Position numbers and translations under genes: made by a program
Shown: one piece after another, positions 8,581-17,618 of the stretch
How positions within the stretch are numbered: the first letter of the stretch is position 1
Layout of the letters: every line of letters starts with the position of its first letter
Assembly (NCBI GenBank): GCA_035551475.1
Contig: DASZMX010000125.1
Coordinates: 30,823 to 94,822 of the forward strand
Source: DASZMX01 sp035551475
Lineage (GTDB): Bacteria > Verrucomicrobiota > Verrucomicrobiia > Limisphaerales > Palsa-1400
DNA: 64,000 nucleotides
Direction: 5' to 3'
Notes under the pieces: generated by a model
Seen by the model: the letters and a program-made list of their open reading frames with translations, nothing else
Told to the model about the DNA's origin: nothing
The model's database searches: none

Positions 8581-10359
8581 TTGGGCATCGAATGCGGCGC
8601 CACCAAAACCATCGCTCTGCTTGAGACCGGCGCGGAGGGTGAAGTTTCGCGCGGCGAATTCGGGCCCGGCAATCTGCGGCTGCTGGACGACGCGGCTTTG
8701 CGCGCCCATTTTCAGACGATCCATAAATATTTTGACAGGCCGGGAAATCTCGCGGCCGTGGCCATCGGCATGGCTGGCGCGCGCACCGACGCCGACCGAC
8801 GCCGCATGCGGCAGGCGGCGGACGTGGTTTGGCCGGGCGTGGAGTGCCACGCCACCAATGACCTGGCGCCCGCTTTGGCGGCGGCTCCAGCCACCGACGC
8901 AGACGCCCGCATTTTGGTGTTGAGCGGCACGGGATCCTGTTGTTTCGGAGAGGCAGGCGATCGCACCCTGCGCTACGGCGGATGGGGCCACATTCTGGGA
9001 GATCGCGGCAGCGGCTACGAAATCGGTTTGAACGCGCTGAAAGCGGTCATCCACGCCTTTGATGCCAATGGCCAATGGCCGGCCTTGGGCCAGCGCTTTT
9101 TGCAGGCATTGGTGTTGAACGAGCCGGATGATTTGATTGACTGGGTGAAGCGCGCGGAAAAGGCGGAGGTGGCCGCCTTGGCGGTGGATGTTTTCGCGGC
9201 GGCGGCGAAACGCGATCCGCTGGCGCGCGCGGTGGTGGACGCGGCGGCAAAGTCGTTGGCGCATGACGGCGCGCAATGCGCGTCACGGCTCATCAAGCGT
9301 GCGCAAACGGCGCAGTTTGTTTTGGCGGGCAGCGTGCTGGTGCGGCAACCGGCGTTTGCCGCCCGGGTGCGCGGGTGTTTGCTGGAGCTTTGGCCCAAGG
9401 CGGAGGTCGTCACGCTTGAGCGGGAAGCGGTCTGGGGCGCTTTGGCGCTCGTGCGTCGCGAGCCGTCCACGGCGGCGAAAGTAACTGGCAAACGTCCGGG
9501 CATCCTGCCCAAACTGACGGCGCTTTCCCCCACCGAACGGCGCAATCCGCGCTCCATGAAATTGCACGAGCTGTCCGCGGACAAGGCGATTGCCCTGATG
9601 ATTGAGGAAGAGACTTCGATTGGGCCGGCTTTGCGAAAAGTTCGCCCGCAAATCGAGCTGGCGCTGGAATTGATCGTCGCTGCCTTCGAGCGGAAGGGCC
9701 GTTTGTTTTATGTCGGAGCAGGGACCAGCGGCCGATTGGGCGTGCTGGACGCATCGGAATGCCCGCCGACGTTTCGCGTGTCGCGCGAGCAAGTGCAGGG
9801 CATTATTGCCGGTGGACAGACGGCGTTGTGGAGCGCTGTGGAAGGCATGGAGGATGATCCGCACGCCGGCGCGCGGGCGATCGAATTTCGCGGCGTCGGG
9901 AAAAAAGATGTGGTGGTCGGGATCGCGGCCAGCGGGCGCACGCCATTTGTGTGGGGCGCCTTGGCCGAAGGAAAAAAGCGCGGCGCCAAGACCGTCCTGC
10001 TGTGTTTCAACCCGCACTTGGAAATACCGCCCGCGGTGGTGCCCGATGTGGTGATAGCGGCGGATGTCGGGCCGGAAGTATTGACTGGCTCCACGCGCCT
10101 GAAATCCGGCACCGCCACGAAGATTGTGCTCAACACCCTGACCACCCTCGCCATGGTGCGCCTGGGGAAAGTCCTCAGCAACCTGATGGTCGATCTTAAT
10201 CCGTCGAATGAAAAACTGCGGGAACGGGCGGTGCGCATCGTGCGCGAAGTGACCGGCGTGGACGAAACCGCCGCGCTGGCGGCGCTGGAAAAAGCCCAAT
10301 GGGTGGTGAAAACGGCGTGCGAAACTTTGACCGGCGCCGCGCTGCCGGTCGCAGGCTAG
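8581..10359 (+). CDS. murQ: bifunctional amino-sugar kinase (BadF/MurK-like) - MurNAc-6-P etherase (MurQ) fusion
   Basis: 592 aa fusing two peptidoglycan-recycling activities. Residues 1 to ~290 are a BadF/BcrA-type sugar kinase (GIECGATKT phosphate motif, VLSGTGSCCFGE, YGGWGHILGDRGSGY), the family that includes MurK, which phosphorylates MurNAc and GlcNAc. Residues ~315-592 are MurQ, a SIS-fold etherase giving GlcNAc-6-P and lactate (FYVGAGTSGRLGVLDASECPPTF, then STRLKSGTATKIVLNTLTT). The usual Asp of the first kinase motif is Glu here. The start is uncertain: the only standard codon is TTG at 8581, but that truncates the first beta strand. A CTG at 8530 would give MSKQEQHSALTPAAPAYLG. Confidence 0.88.
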   Translation: MGIECGATKTIALLETGAEGEVSRGEFGPGNLRLLDDAALRAHFQTIHKYFDRPGNLAAVAIGMAGARTDADRRRMRQAADVVWPGVECHATNDLAPALAAAPATDADARILVLSGTGSCCFGEAGDRTLRYGGWGHILGDRGSGYEIGLNALKAVIHAFDANGQWPALGQRFLQALVLNEPDDLIDWVKRAEKAEVAALAVDVFAAAAKRDPLARAVVDAAAKSLAHDGAQCASRLIKRAQTAQFVLAGSVLVRQPAFAARVRGCLLELWPKAEVVTLEREAVWGALALVRREPSTAAKVTGKRPGILPKLTALSPTERRNPRSMKLHELSADKAIALMIEEETSIGPALRKVRPQIELALELIVAAFERKGRLFYVGAGTSGRLGVLDASECPPTFRVSREQVQGIIAGGQTALWSAVEGMEDDPHAGARAIEFRGVGKKDVVVGIAASGRTPFVWGALAEGKKRGAKTVLLCFNPHLEIPPAVVPDVVIAADVGPEVLTGSTRLKSGTATKIVLNTLTTLAMVRLGKVLSNLMVDLNPSNEKLRERAVRIVREVTGVDETAALAALEKAQWVVKTACETLTGAALPVAG

Positions 10360-10367
10360 GCAAAGTT

Positions 10368-12377
10368 CTACTTGTCTTTCAACGTGATGTCGCCCTTCCA
10401 CGCGGGCGGCAATTCGGTTCCCACCAGCTCGTTGATGTGCTCCAGGTAAAACTGCGAGGGGCCGTCTTCCGGGCTGATTTCCAGCACGCGTTGAAAAGCG
10501 ATTTCTGCTCCGGCAAAATCGCGCGCGCAGAATTTTTCCAGGGCGGCGGCAAAACGGGCGCGCAACTCCGCCGACTCCGACTCTTCGTCCGCGCGGGCCA
10601 TCAATTCATAAACGCCGACCGCCTTCTCAAAGCCTTTCAAGCGAAACAGGCCCAGGTACCGCGCCACCAGCCGGCCGTCGATGGCGTTTTTCGTGTCGGA
10701 CGTGATGAGCACGCGTGTGCCGAGATATTTGTTGAGCCCCTCCATGCGCGCCGCGAGATTGATGTTCTCGCCCAACGCGGTGTAGTCAAAGCGCGCGTCG
10801 CTGCCAAAATTCCCCACATTCGCCTCGCCCGTATGCAACCCGAGCCGGGTGAGCAGGGGATGGCCGTTGGCGCTGAATTTGTCCTGCTGCCGCAAGCGCA
10901 AGGCCGCTTCGCACGCGCGATAGGCGTGGTCCGCCTGCGGCTCCGGGGCGTTCCAAAAGGCAAAAATCGCGTCACCAATATATTTGACCACGGTGCCTTC
11001 CATCGGGAAAATGCAATTCTGCACCGCCCCTTGAAAATACTGGTTCATCAGCCGCGCCAGGTCATTTCCCTCCATCCCCTCCGAAATCGTGGTGAAGCTC
11101 GCAATGTCGGTGAACAAGATTGTCAATAATTGCTTTTCCGCGCCCGGCAGCCGCAGCTTAGGATCATTGGCGAACTTCTTCACCAGCTTGTGTGAGAGAT
11201 AAAGTCCGAGGGTTTGCTCGAACAAACGGCGCTCGACGTAGAGTTGCACGGAATTGAACACGACCGAACACGTCAACGCCACCGGGAGTTGCGCGAGGGC
11301 GATGATGACCCAGGCAAACCAAAGATGAAAATGAATGAAAAGCACGTAATCGACCACGAACGAGATGGCGGCCAGGACGAGGGCCACAAATACCGCCATC
11401 AATGGACGGAGGAGCGCCAGAATAAAACCGCTCACCAAGCCAAATAAGACGATCGTTGCGTATTCGGAGGGAGGAGAGATGCGATTCAGGAAATCATGGC
11501 GCAAGAGATTGAGGTAACTGGTCGCCTCGATTTCCACTCCGCTGCTAAACGTGTCTTTGTGCCAGAAGGAGAACGGTGTGGGGTAGGCGTCTTTGCGCTG
11601 CCCGGAGAATACGGTAGTAATGTGGGCGCCCACAAAGACCATCTTGTTGCGGAAAAAATTAGTCGAGATCGGAATTTCATCGCTGACCACTTTGTAAAAG
11701 CTAATCCATGGAATTGTATCACTCGGGCCGTAATAATTGATATTGAACCGGTGGGTCTTGGCGGAGTCGATATGGGTAATTGGCGCATCCGCTAGTTTCG
11801 CGGCCTCCCAGGCTTCGCTGCCATATAAATCATCGATTTTACGGGCCGGCAAATGCAAGCGTGTGACCAAGTCCGAATCTGGATAGAAATCCGTGGTGCC
11901 GCAGCGTGCATCGCACGCATTGTACAACAAGTCAAAGGGCGGATAATATTGGGTGGTTTTTTCATCCTCGTGATACTTCGAGTCTGTTGCCAATATTACT
12001 TTCCCACTTTCTTTAATTGCGGCTGCGAGGTCGTTGTCGGCGTTGGTGTTTTCTCCCGGATCGGAAAAGACAATATCGAAAACGACTCCCTTTGGATGCT
12101 GCGCGGTGATGCGCCGCAGAAGTTTGGCGTGGAGGGACCTATCCCACGGAGCGCCGTAGGGTTGTCCCAAGGCCGTGTGCGACTCCTCGTCCAGATAGAC
12201 CATGACGGCGTTCGTGGCTGGAATTGCGCCGCGAACGGCAAAGGGCAGATCGTAGCTCCAATGTGTGAGGCGATCTCCCGCCGTGGTCATTAACAGCCAA
12301 CCCACCATGGCGGCGCAGATGGCGCCAATGGCGGCTCCCCGCCAGTTCTTCTTGATGCGTGCCTTGAGTTCTTCCAT
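10368..12377 (-). CDS. CHASE2-domain adenylate cyclase (class III)
   Basis: 669 aa. One N-terminal transmembrane helix (~16-34) is followed by a periplasmic CHASE2 sensor (~35-310; VFDIVFSDPGENTNADNDL, MVFVGAHITTVFSGQRKD). Three more helices (~310-375) precede a class III cyclase domain (~410-600). The metal-binding Asp residues are in FTDIASF and GDAIFAFW. The adenine-selecting Lys (VVKYIGD) and Asp (FDYTALGENINLAARMEG) are present, so cAMP is the likely product. A C-terminal TPR-like stretch follows. The start codon overlaps the upstream fecR-like stop as TGATG, so both proteins should be made together. Confidence 0.9.
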   Translation of the reverse strand: MEELKARIKKNWRGAAIGAICAAMVGWLLMTTAGDRLTHWSYDLPFAVRGAIPATNAVMVYLDEESHTALGQPYGAPWDRSLHAKLLRRITAQHPKGVVFDIVFSDPGENTNADNDLAAAIKESGKVILATDSKYHEDEKTTQYYPPFDLLYNACDARCGTTDFYPDSDLVTRLHLPARKIDDLYGSEAWEAAKLADAPITHIDSAKTHRFNINYYGPSDTIPWISFYKVVSDEIPISTNFFRNKMVFVGAHITTVFSGQRKDAYPTPFSFWHKDTFSSGVEIEATSYLNLLRHDFLNRISPPSEYATIVLFGLVSGFILALLRPLMAVFVALVLAAISFVVDYVLFIHFHLWFAWVIIALAQLPVALTCSVVFNSVQLYVERRLFEQTLGLYLSHKLVKKFANDPKLRLPGAEKQLLTILFTDIASFTTISEGMEGNDLARLMNQYFQGAVQNCIFPMEGTVVKYIGDAIFAFWNAPEPQADHAYRACEAALRLRQQDKFSANGHPLLTRLGLHTGEANVGNFGSDARFDYTALGENINLAARMEGLNKYLGTRVLITSDTKNAIDGRLVARYLGLFRLKGFEKAVGVYELMARADEESESAELRARFAAALEKFCARDFAGAEIAFQRVLEISPEDGPSQFYLEHINELVGTELPPAWKGDITLKDK

Positions 12378-15300
12378 CAGAAGCTGAATTTCAGGCTGGC
12401 GACGAATGTGCGGCGGCGCGCGGGATCCACGTAATAGGTGAGGGGATCGAGATGATAATCGCGGTCAGTGAGATTCAGAATGCCGGCTTGAATCTCCACG
12501 TGGCGGCGTGGAAAACGGTAGCCCGCAAAAACGTTGGCCTGCCAGAATTGATCGCCGGTTTCTGTCGGGCCGAACCCGGCGTCGTATTGCCCCCACCAAG
12601 TGCATTCCGCGCGGCCGAAGAAACCGCAGGGGAGATAGCAATTGGCGAAGAGCGTGAGCTGGTTGAGCGTGGCATCGTTGACCACGCGGCTCCGGCGGTT
12701 CACCTCAGTGAGCGGCACGCCCAGCAGCATGGTGTCGTAGGTAATGCGCGCGGAAGTCAAATGATAGGAAGCGCCGAGCGAGAAATCATCGCTGATCATT
12801 TGATTGACATTGAGCGAAATATCCCGCTCATGCAGCGCAATATTCTGGCCCTGGCTGGAGACGGAGTCGGGCACCGGGAACGGGCTGCTATTGGTGATGG
12901 CGCCGATTTGCTGGCCGCCTTTGGAGTTGAGCAATTCAGCTTCCACGTTCACGTAAGTGTGCGTGGGGAAAATATGGTCGATGCCGGCGCCCCAGGTTTC
13001 AAACACCGTGGCGGGCGAGGTCGATTCTGGGATCAGCGTGCGATAGGCCTGGTTAAAGCCCGCGATTTCGCTCGGCTCAATCAGCGTGCTGCTGCTGTTG
13101 AACAAGCCCGAAACAGAACGCGAATAGGCGGCGCGAATGCGGGTCTGGTTGTCGGGCGTCCAGTCGAGGCCGGCTTTCGGTGAAATTCGGCTCAACTCCG
13201 CTTCCGTGCTGGAGACGGGAGGATTGGCGCTGTTTTGCGGAGAGCGCAAACGATCCCACGCCCCGCCGGCGGTGAGGCGCAATTGATCGAACAGCTTCAG
13301 TTGGTAATAGCCGTAAAGCGTGTAGCGCGTGAAATCGGTGTCGATGGCGGGCTGCGGCGGCACATCGGCCAGGCCCTGGGTTTGGATGACGCTATGCAGG
13401 ACGATATTGGTGATCTGGTCGTTCTCGGATTGGTAACGCGCGCCGAGGATGAGGCGTTGATGGTCGGTTTGGAAAATGTGCTGCAATTCCAGCGAATTCA
13501 ACTCGGCCTGGTCAAAATAATTGACAAAGAAACGCGCGCCATTGATCGGGAAATTAATCGGCGGCGTCCCCGCGATCTGGGCGTCGAAGGGCACCGGGAA
13601 AGCCGGGTCCAGCAACGTGTAGCTTTGCTGCAAATTGCGATACAGGAGCAAGGTGTCCTGCCCCGGGCTCCATTGGCGGTGGTAGCCCAGCAACAGGCTG
13701 GGGTCTTCCTCGCTTTTCGTGCGCAGAAAAGGCTCGGCGAGCGTTTGGTCGTAGAATTGCGTCAGGTCGCCCGCTTCGATTTCCGACCGTTCGGCTTGCA
13801 CAAACAGGGTGTCTTTCGCGCTCAACTGCAATTTGACCTTGGCGGCGAAATCATTCTCGTTGATGTCATTGTTGGGGCGGAAACCGGGGTCGGAATAATG
13901 GAAGTAATCCAGCGAATACGCGATGTCACCCAGGATGCCGAACTGCGACAAGTTTTCCAGATAAGCGCCCTGGCTAAGAAATTCCGTCTGCGAAATCACG
14001 CCCAAATGATCCGTGGCGAACAGCCGCGAATATTCCTGTTGCGAGACATTTTGCGAGAGCGCGCCGCCGCTGACGGGCGCGAGCAGGTTGGCCAGCAGCA
14101 ATTCATTTTCCCACGGCGTTTCGTAGCGGAGATTGCTTTTGCGCGGATCGATGAGCGCATCGTAGCTTTCCGAGAGGAAAAGGTGCGCGGAATAATTGGC
14201 GTAATCGTCTTCCACCGCGCGAGTCGCCTCGCGCACCGCCACGTCGGTAAAGCCGGCGTCCTGATAAATGAGGGCCAGGTTCGCGCTGCGCACCGCCTGG
14301 TCCTGATCCAGCATGAACTTGGAGCGGAACACCGCGCGGTTGCCGTTCAAATCCTGCGATTCCTCAAGGTCTTTAATCGCCTGATTGATGCAATTGCGCT
14401 GGTCATTCAAGAGCGCGGAATAAAGCCACGCCGTCGGATCTTTCGGATCAAGGCGCTTGGCCAGCCCGAGTTCCCGCAAGGCCAGGGTGGAATTCCAGGA
14501 GTAGCGCAAAGGCTCGTCCATGCTCCATGCCTTGCCCAAATAGCTGCGGAGAAAAGCGCGGTTCGGCTCCAGCGCGGCGGCGGTTTCAAGGTCTTTCCGT
14601 CCGCCGTTGACGTCATTGCGTTTGATGCGCACCAAGCCGCGCCCGAGCCAGGCGTTGGCGAGCGCGCCGTCCACGGCGATCGCCCTGTCAAAGTAATCCG
14701 CTGCCTCGCTGATTTTATTTTTTCCGCTCAACACGAAACCCTCCAACGCCAGCGCCTGCGCGTTGCGCGGCGCGTATTGGAGGCTCTGGCGCAACGCGGT
14801 GAGGGCGGGGTCGGTGTGGCCGAAACTGAATTCCATTTCCGCCAGCCGCTCCAGCGCGAATCCGAAATGCGGATCTTTCGCCGCCGCATTTTTGGCCATT
14901 TGCAACGACTGCGCCAGATCGTGATGCGCTTGCGCGGCGTAAGAGCCGGCCAGCCAATCCGTCGCCAAAACGCGCGGTTGCGCCCGCGTGAAAGCTTCGC
15001 CCTTGATGGATGCAATTACTTCCAGCAAATCCTCCGCCAACGGTTCGTGGGCGGCGTCTTTGAGGAGATTTTGCGCCTCTGGAACCTGCCCGACTGCCAG
15101 CAGCAACGCCGCCCGATAGACCCGCTCACTCGCGGAGCCCGGCGTGCGATTCTCGGGGTACGCCGCCAGCGCCTGCGTCAAATCACCGCTGCGATAAGCC
15201 TCCAAGGACGAGCCCAAAGCGCCCCGGGCGTCGTCGTCCAAATTCAATTCGTCCGCGTCCAGCGTGCCGGGATAATACAACGTCCACTGGATAATGTTGA

Positions 15301-15880
15301 CGGCGTCAATCATCGGCGATTTTGTCGGCGCGCGCCCTTTTTCGACCACCGCTTTTTCCCCGGAATTCACATCGACTGAGCCTTGTTCATTGGTGAGGCC
15401 GACCTGGCCGTCGAGCAGGGCCAGTTCGGTGCGGCCATCCGGGTCCACCGCGAGGTTGAATTCCGTGCCGCGAATAGCTCCGGAAGCCGACGGCGTGCGG
15501 AACTGCGTTTCCAACGGTTTGTCGCGATCAAAAAAGTAAGCCGCGCCGGATTGCAAATTCAGCGCCGTGCGTTTGCCGCCGGATGGAGCCTGGATTTCCA
15601 GCGTGGTCAATTCATAGACCCGCAACACGCTTTGGTTGGAAAGGCGCAACGTGGCCCGGCTGCTTTTTCCGGTGCGGACGCGGTCGCCCACTTTCAGGAA
15701 TTCGTTGGTGTGAGTCGGCATCCAGGCGGTTGAACCCACAAACGAAACCTCTACTTTGCCCGTCATCGTGACGATGGTCGCGTTCTGGTTGGTCGAAGGC
15801 GTTTGGGCGGAGGAAAGGGTGAGGGACAGCGCCGCCGCAAAACAGGCTGCGACCACACGTTTAAAAGAGAGCAGCGTCAT
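12377..15880 (-). CDS. FecR - TPR - outer-membrane beta-barrel fusion protein
   Basis: 1167 aa. The signal peptide (~1-26, cleaved near LSSAQT) is followed by a FecR domain (~33-185) with the core GAIRGTEFNLAVDPDGR and a following LLDGQVGLTN. About residues 200-590 hold TPR repeats (LVRIKRNDVNGGRKDLETA, ALEGFVLSGKNKISEAADYF). About 600-1167 form a TonB-receptor-like barrel (LILGARYQSENDQ, YTLYGYYQLKLFDQLRLTAGG, SPKAGLDWTPDNQTRIRAAY) ending VASLKFSF, with the terminal Phe typical of outer-membrane insertion. I see no plug domain, so it is not an ordinary TonB receptor. It is coupled to the CHASE2 cyclase. Confidence 0.85.
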   Translation of the reverse strand: MTLLSFKRVVAACFAAALSLTLSSAQTPSTNQNATIVTMTGKVEVSFVGSTAWMPTHTNEFLKVGDRVRTGKSSRATLRLSNQSVLRVYELTTLEIQAPSGGKRTALNLQSGAAYFFDRDKPLETQFRTPSASGAIRGTEFNLAVDPDGRTELALLDGQVGLTNEQGSVDVNSGEKAVVEKGRAPTKSPMIDAVNIIQWTLYYPGTLDADELNLDDDARGALGSSLEAYRSGDLTQALAAYPENRTPGSASERVYRAALLLAVGQVPEAQNLLKDAAHEPLAEDLLEVIASIKGEAFTRAQPRVLATDWLAGSYAAQAHHDLAQSLQMAKNAAAKDPHFGFALERLAEMEFSFGHTDPALTALRQSLQYAPRNAQALALEGFVLSGKNKISEAADYFDRAIAVDGALANAWLGRGLVRIKRNDVNGGRKDLETAAALEPNRAFLRSYLGKAWSMDEPLRYSWNSTLALRELGLAKRLDPKDPTAWLYSALLNDQRNCINQAIKDLEESQDLNGNRAVFRSKFMLDQDQAVRSANLALIYQDAGFTDVAVREATRAVEDDYANYSAHLFLSESYDALIDPRKSNLRYETPWENELLLANLLAPVSGGALSQNVSQQEYSRLFATDHLGVISQTEFLSQGAYLENLSQFGILGDIAYSLDYFHYSDPGFRPNNDINENDFAAKVKLQLSAKDTLFVQAERSEIEAGDLTQFYDQTLAEPFLRTKSEEDPSLLLGYHRQWSPGQDTLLLYRNLQQSYTLLDPAFPVPFDAQIAGTPPINFPINGARFFVNYFDQAELNSLELQHIFQTDHQRLILGARYQSENDQITNIVLHSVIQTQGLADVPPQPAIDTDFTRYTLYGYYQLKLFDQLRLTAGGAWDRLRSPQNSANPPVSSTEAELSRISPKAGLDWTPDNQTRIRAAYSRSVSGLFNSSSTLIEPSEIAGFNQAYRTLIPESTSPATVFETWGAGIDHIFPTHTYVNVEAELLNSKGGQQIGAITNSSPFPVPDSVSSQGQNIALHERDISLNVNQMISDDFSLGASYHLTSARITYDTMLLGVPLTEVNRRSRVVNDATLNQLTLFANCYLPCGFFGRAECTWWGQYDAGFGPTETGDQFWQANVFAGYRFPRRHVEIQAGILNLTDRDYHLDPLTYYVDPARRRTFVASLKFSF

Positions 15881-15908
15881 GCTATGAGGTTTTTTTCGAG
15901 CGTCGGCT

Positions 15909-15937
15909 AATGTATTCCACGCCTACCCGCAAGACAA
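15909..15937 (-). promoter_or_regulatory. candidate sigma-70 promoter for the FecR-TPR-barrel gene
   Basis: On the minus strand, TTGTCT (15937-15932), a 17-base spacer and TACATT (15914-15909), ending 28 bases upstream of the ATG at 15880. The spacing is ideal and the hexamers are reasonable. If real, the barrel-cyclase pair can be transcribed independently of the upstream kinase-like gene. Confidence 0.45.
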
Positions 15938-16055
15938 GCATAAGCGGATAGTTTTGACAAACCCCAAACGCGGGGACGACGAAAGAAACAAGCGCGAGTC
16001 TCAGTTTTAAGAGCACGCCTGCTTAAAGCAACCTTTGCACCAACCCTGTCCTATT

Positions 16056-16925
16056 TTAAGCCACTGGCAGGCGAAGAATAAAGGTCGTGCCGCGGCCAGC
16101 TTCGGCTTCAAATGTCACCGTGCCGCCGTGTTCCTGGACAATGCTGTTGTAAACGATGGAGAGGCATTGTCCGGGGCTTTTGCCCACCGCTTGGCTGATG
16201 CCGGAGCCTGTGTCTTTGACGCGAATCTCCGCCAGGTCGCCGCGTTGGCGCGTTTGAATGGTGATGACGCCTTTGGCGCCGGGCGGCTGCTGCACCACGT
16301 CGCTGATCGCCGCCGCCGCGTGCATGAGCAAATTCAAAATCGCCTCATGAAACGCGTCGGGGTGGCCCAAAATCAGGCTTAATGTCGGATCCAAATCCAA
16401 ATCCACGAGCGCCACCGCGCTCCACTCCTCCTGGCTGAATTGCACCGTGGTCTGAATGGCATGGTTGACATCCATCACCGTTTTTCCGGGGTTTTCGGGC
16501 GGCGCCAATTCCTTCATCGTCCGCACCAAACGGCTGATGCGCTCAACGCCGGCAATAGTCTCATCGAGCGCGGAGGGAATATGTTCGGAAATGTATTCGA
16601 GATCGCCCTCGGCCAGGATTTTTTCAAAACGCGCGCGCGCCTCGGGCGTGAGGGAATTGGCCTTCAAAGCCGTGAGCAGCTCCTGGTGCTGTCCCAAAAC
16701 CAGCCAGAGGTTCTTGAACGCGTCCTTAAGAAAGCGCGCGTTTTCCCCGACATGCTGGATTGGCTCCTCGATTTCACCCGCGACGCTTTCGGCCAGTTGA
16801 CCGGCGGCTTTCCGCCGGTGGTGGCGGGCAAATTCCTTTGGCTCGTTTGTCAGCATGTCGTCCGTTCCAATCGTTATCACGGGAATCGGCCCCGCCGGCG
16901 CGAAACTGGACACAATTCTTGGCAT
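16056..16925 (-). CDS. degenerate histidine-kinase-like protein (probable pseudokinase)
   Basis: 289 aa from an ATG at 16925, chosen because AGAAGG lies 7 bases upstream; a longer frame to 16982 overlaps the divergent gene. The layout is a HisKA-HATPase kinase with no sensor or membrane segment. Catalytic landmarks are lost. Where relatives read A-H-E-I-N-x-P-I, this has AGEIEEPIQHVGENARFL (His to Gly). The N-box is NLLMHAAAAI (the metal-binding Asn is His). The F-box is missing between DTGSGISQAV and GKSPGQCLSI. The G2 glycines are also changed. The frame is intact, so it may act as a non-catalytic partner. It lies upstream of, and parallel to, the FecR-barrel/cyclase pair. Confidence 0.8.
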   Translation of the reverse strand: MPRIVSSFAPAGPIPVITIGTDDMLTNEPKEFARHHRRKAAGQLAESVAGEIEEPIQHVGENARFLKDAFKNLWLVLGQHQELLTALKANSLTPEARARFEKILAEGDLEYISEHIPSALDETIAGVERISRLVRTMKELAPPENPGKTVMDVNHAIQTTVQFSQEEWSAVALVDLDLDPTLSLILGHPDAFHEAILNLLMHAAAAISDVVQQPPGAKGVITIQTRQRGDLAEIRVKDTGSGISQAVGKSPGQCLSIVYNSIVQEHGGTVTFEAEAGRGTTFILRLPVA

Positions 16926-16980
16926 TGATTGGCCTTCTTTTGTCTGGTTGACGCGGGTCGTTACTTTACACTCAAATTCC

Positions 16981-17583
16981 ATGACAACAGCGGCGTTGAC
17001 GCGCGCCTTGCAACGATTTGATGAGGAAAACGCGCGCGATCCCCATCTGGAAATCGTCGATGGGATTCCGCGTCCCCGCGAATGGCTCTACGCGCAGCGC
17101 CTCGCCGCCTGGGTCGAGCGTTTGGCGCCGGAGGCCTCCGCGCCGTTGCGCCTGGCGGCCCGCTGCCAGCACATTTGCCGCTGGAAGATCCCGCGCGACA
17201 CTTATCCCATGACCCGTCCCGGATACTTGAAGTGGCGCCAGGACTTGAAGGAATTCCATGCCAAACTGGCCGGGGAAATTTTGCGCGAAACCGGTTGCGA
17301 CGAGGACACGATGCAAAAGGTGCGCGAGCTGAACCTGAAGAAGAATTTTCCCGCTGATCCGGAAAGCCGCATATTGGAGGATGCGCTTTGCCTGGTCTTT
17401 CTCGAATTTCAATTCGCCGAATTGGCTGCGCGCACGGATGAAGCCAAGATCATCAACGCGGTCCAGAAGACTTGGAAGAAAATGACTCCCGCCGCTCATG
17501 CGCGCGCCCTCGCCTTGCCGCTGGGCCCCCGGGAGCTGGCCTTGGTGCAGCGCGCCTTGGCGCCGGCGGCGGGCGGGAATTGA
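16981..17583 (+). CDS. DUF4202 family protein
   Basis: 200 aa. It contains the conserved features I associate with DUF4202: the N-terminal FDEENARDP motif, LAARCQHICRWKIPRDTYPMTRPGY, LKWRQDLKEFHAKLAGEIL and LEDALCLVFLEFQF. The His/Asp pattern (QHICRW, EDALCLVFLE) resembles HD-like metal-binding helices, which is only an inference. The function is unknown. It starts on top of the divergent kinase-like frame and is followed after 35 bases by mqnD, so the two may form an operon. Confidence 0.75.
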   Translation: MTTAALTRALQRFDEENARDPHLEIVDGIPRPREWLYAQRLAAWVERLAPEASAPLRLAARCQHICRWKIPRDTYPMTRPGYLKWRQDLKEFHAKLAGEILRETGCDEDTMQKVRELNLKKNFPADPESRILEDALCLVFLEFQFAELAARTDEAKIINAVQKTWKKMTPAAHARALALPLGPRELALVQRALAPAAGGN

Positions 17584-17618
17584 TGTTCCACCCCGTTCGT
17601 GTTTAAGCTGGGCGCGCA

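Noticed and set aside
13235..15379. 714-codon open frame antisense to the FecR-TPR-barrel gene
   Set aside because: Composition is Arg/Gln/Ala-rich with no motif, while the other strand shows a signal peptide, FecR and TPR signatures and a barrel ending in Phe.
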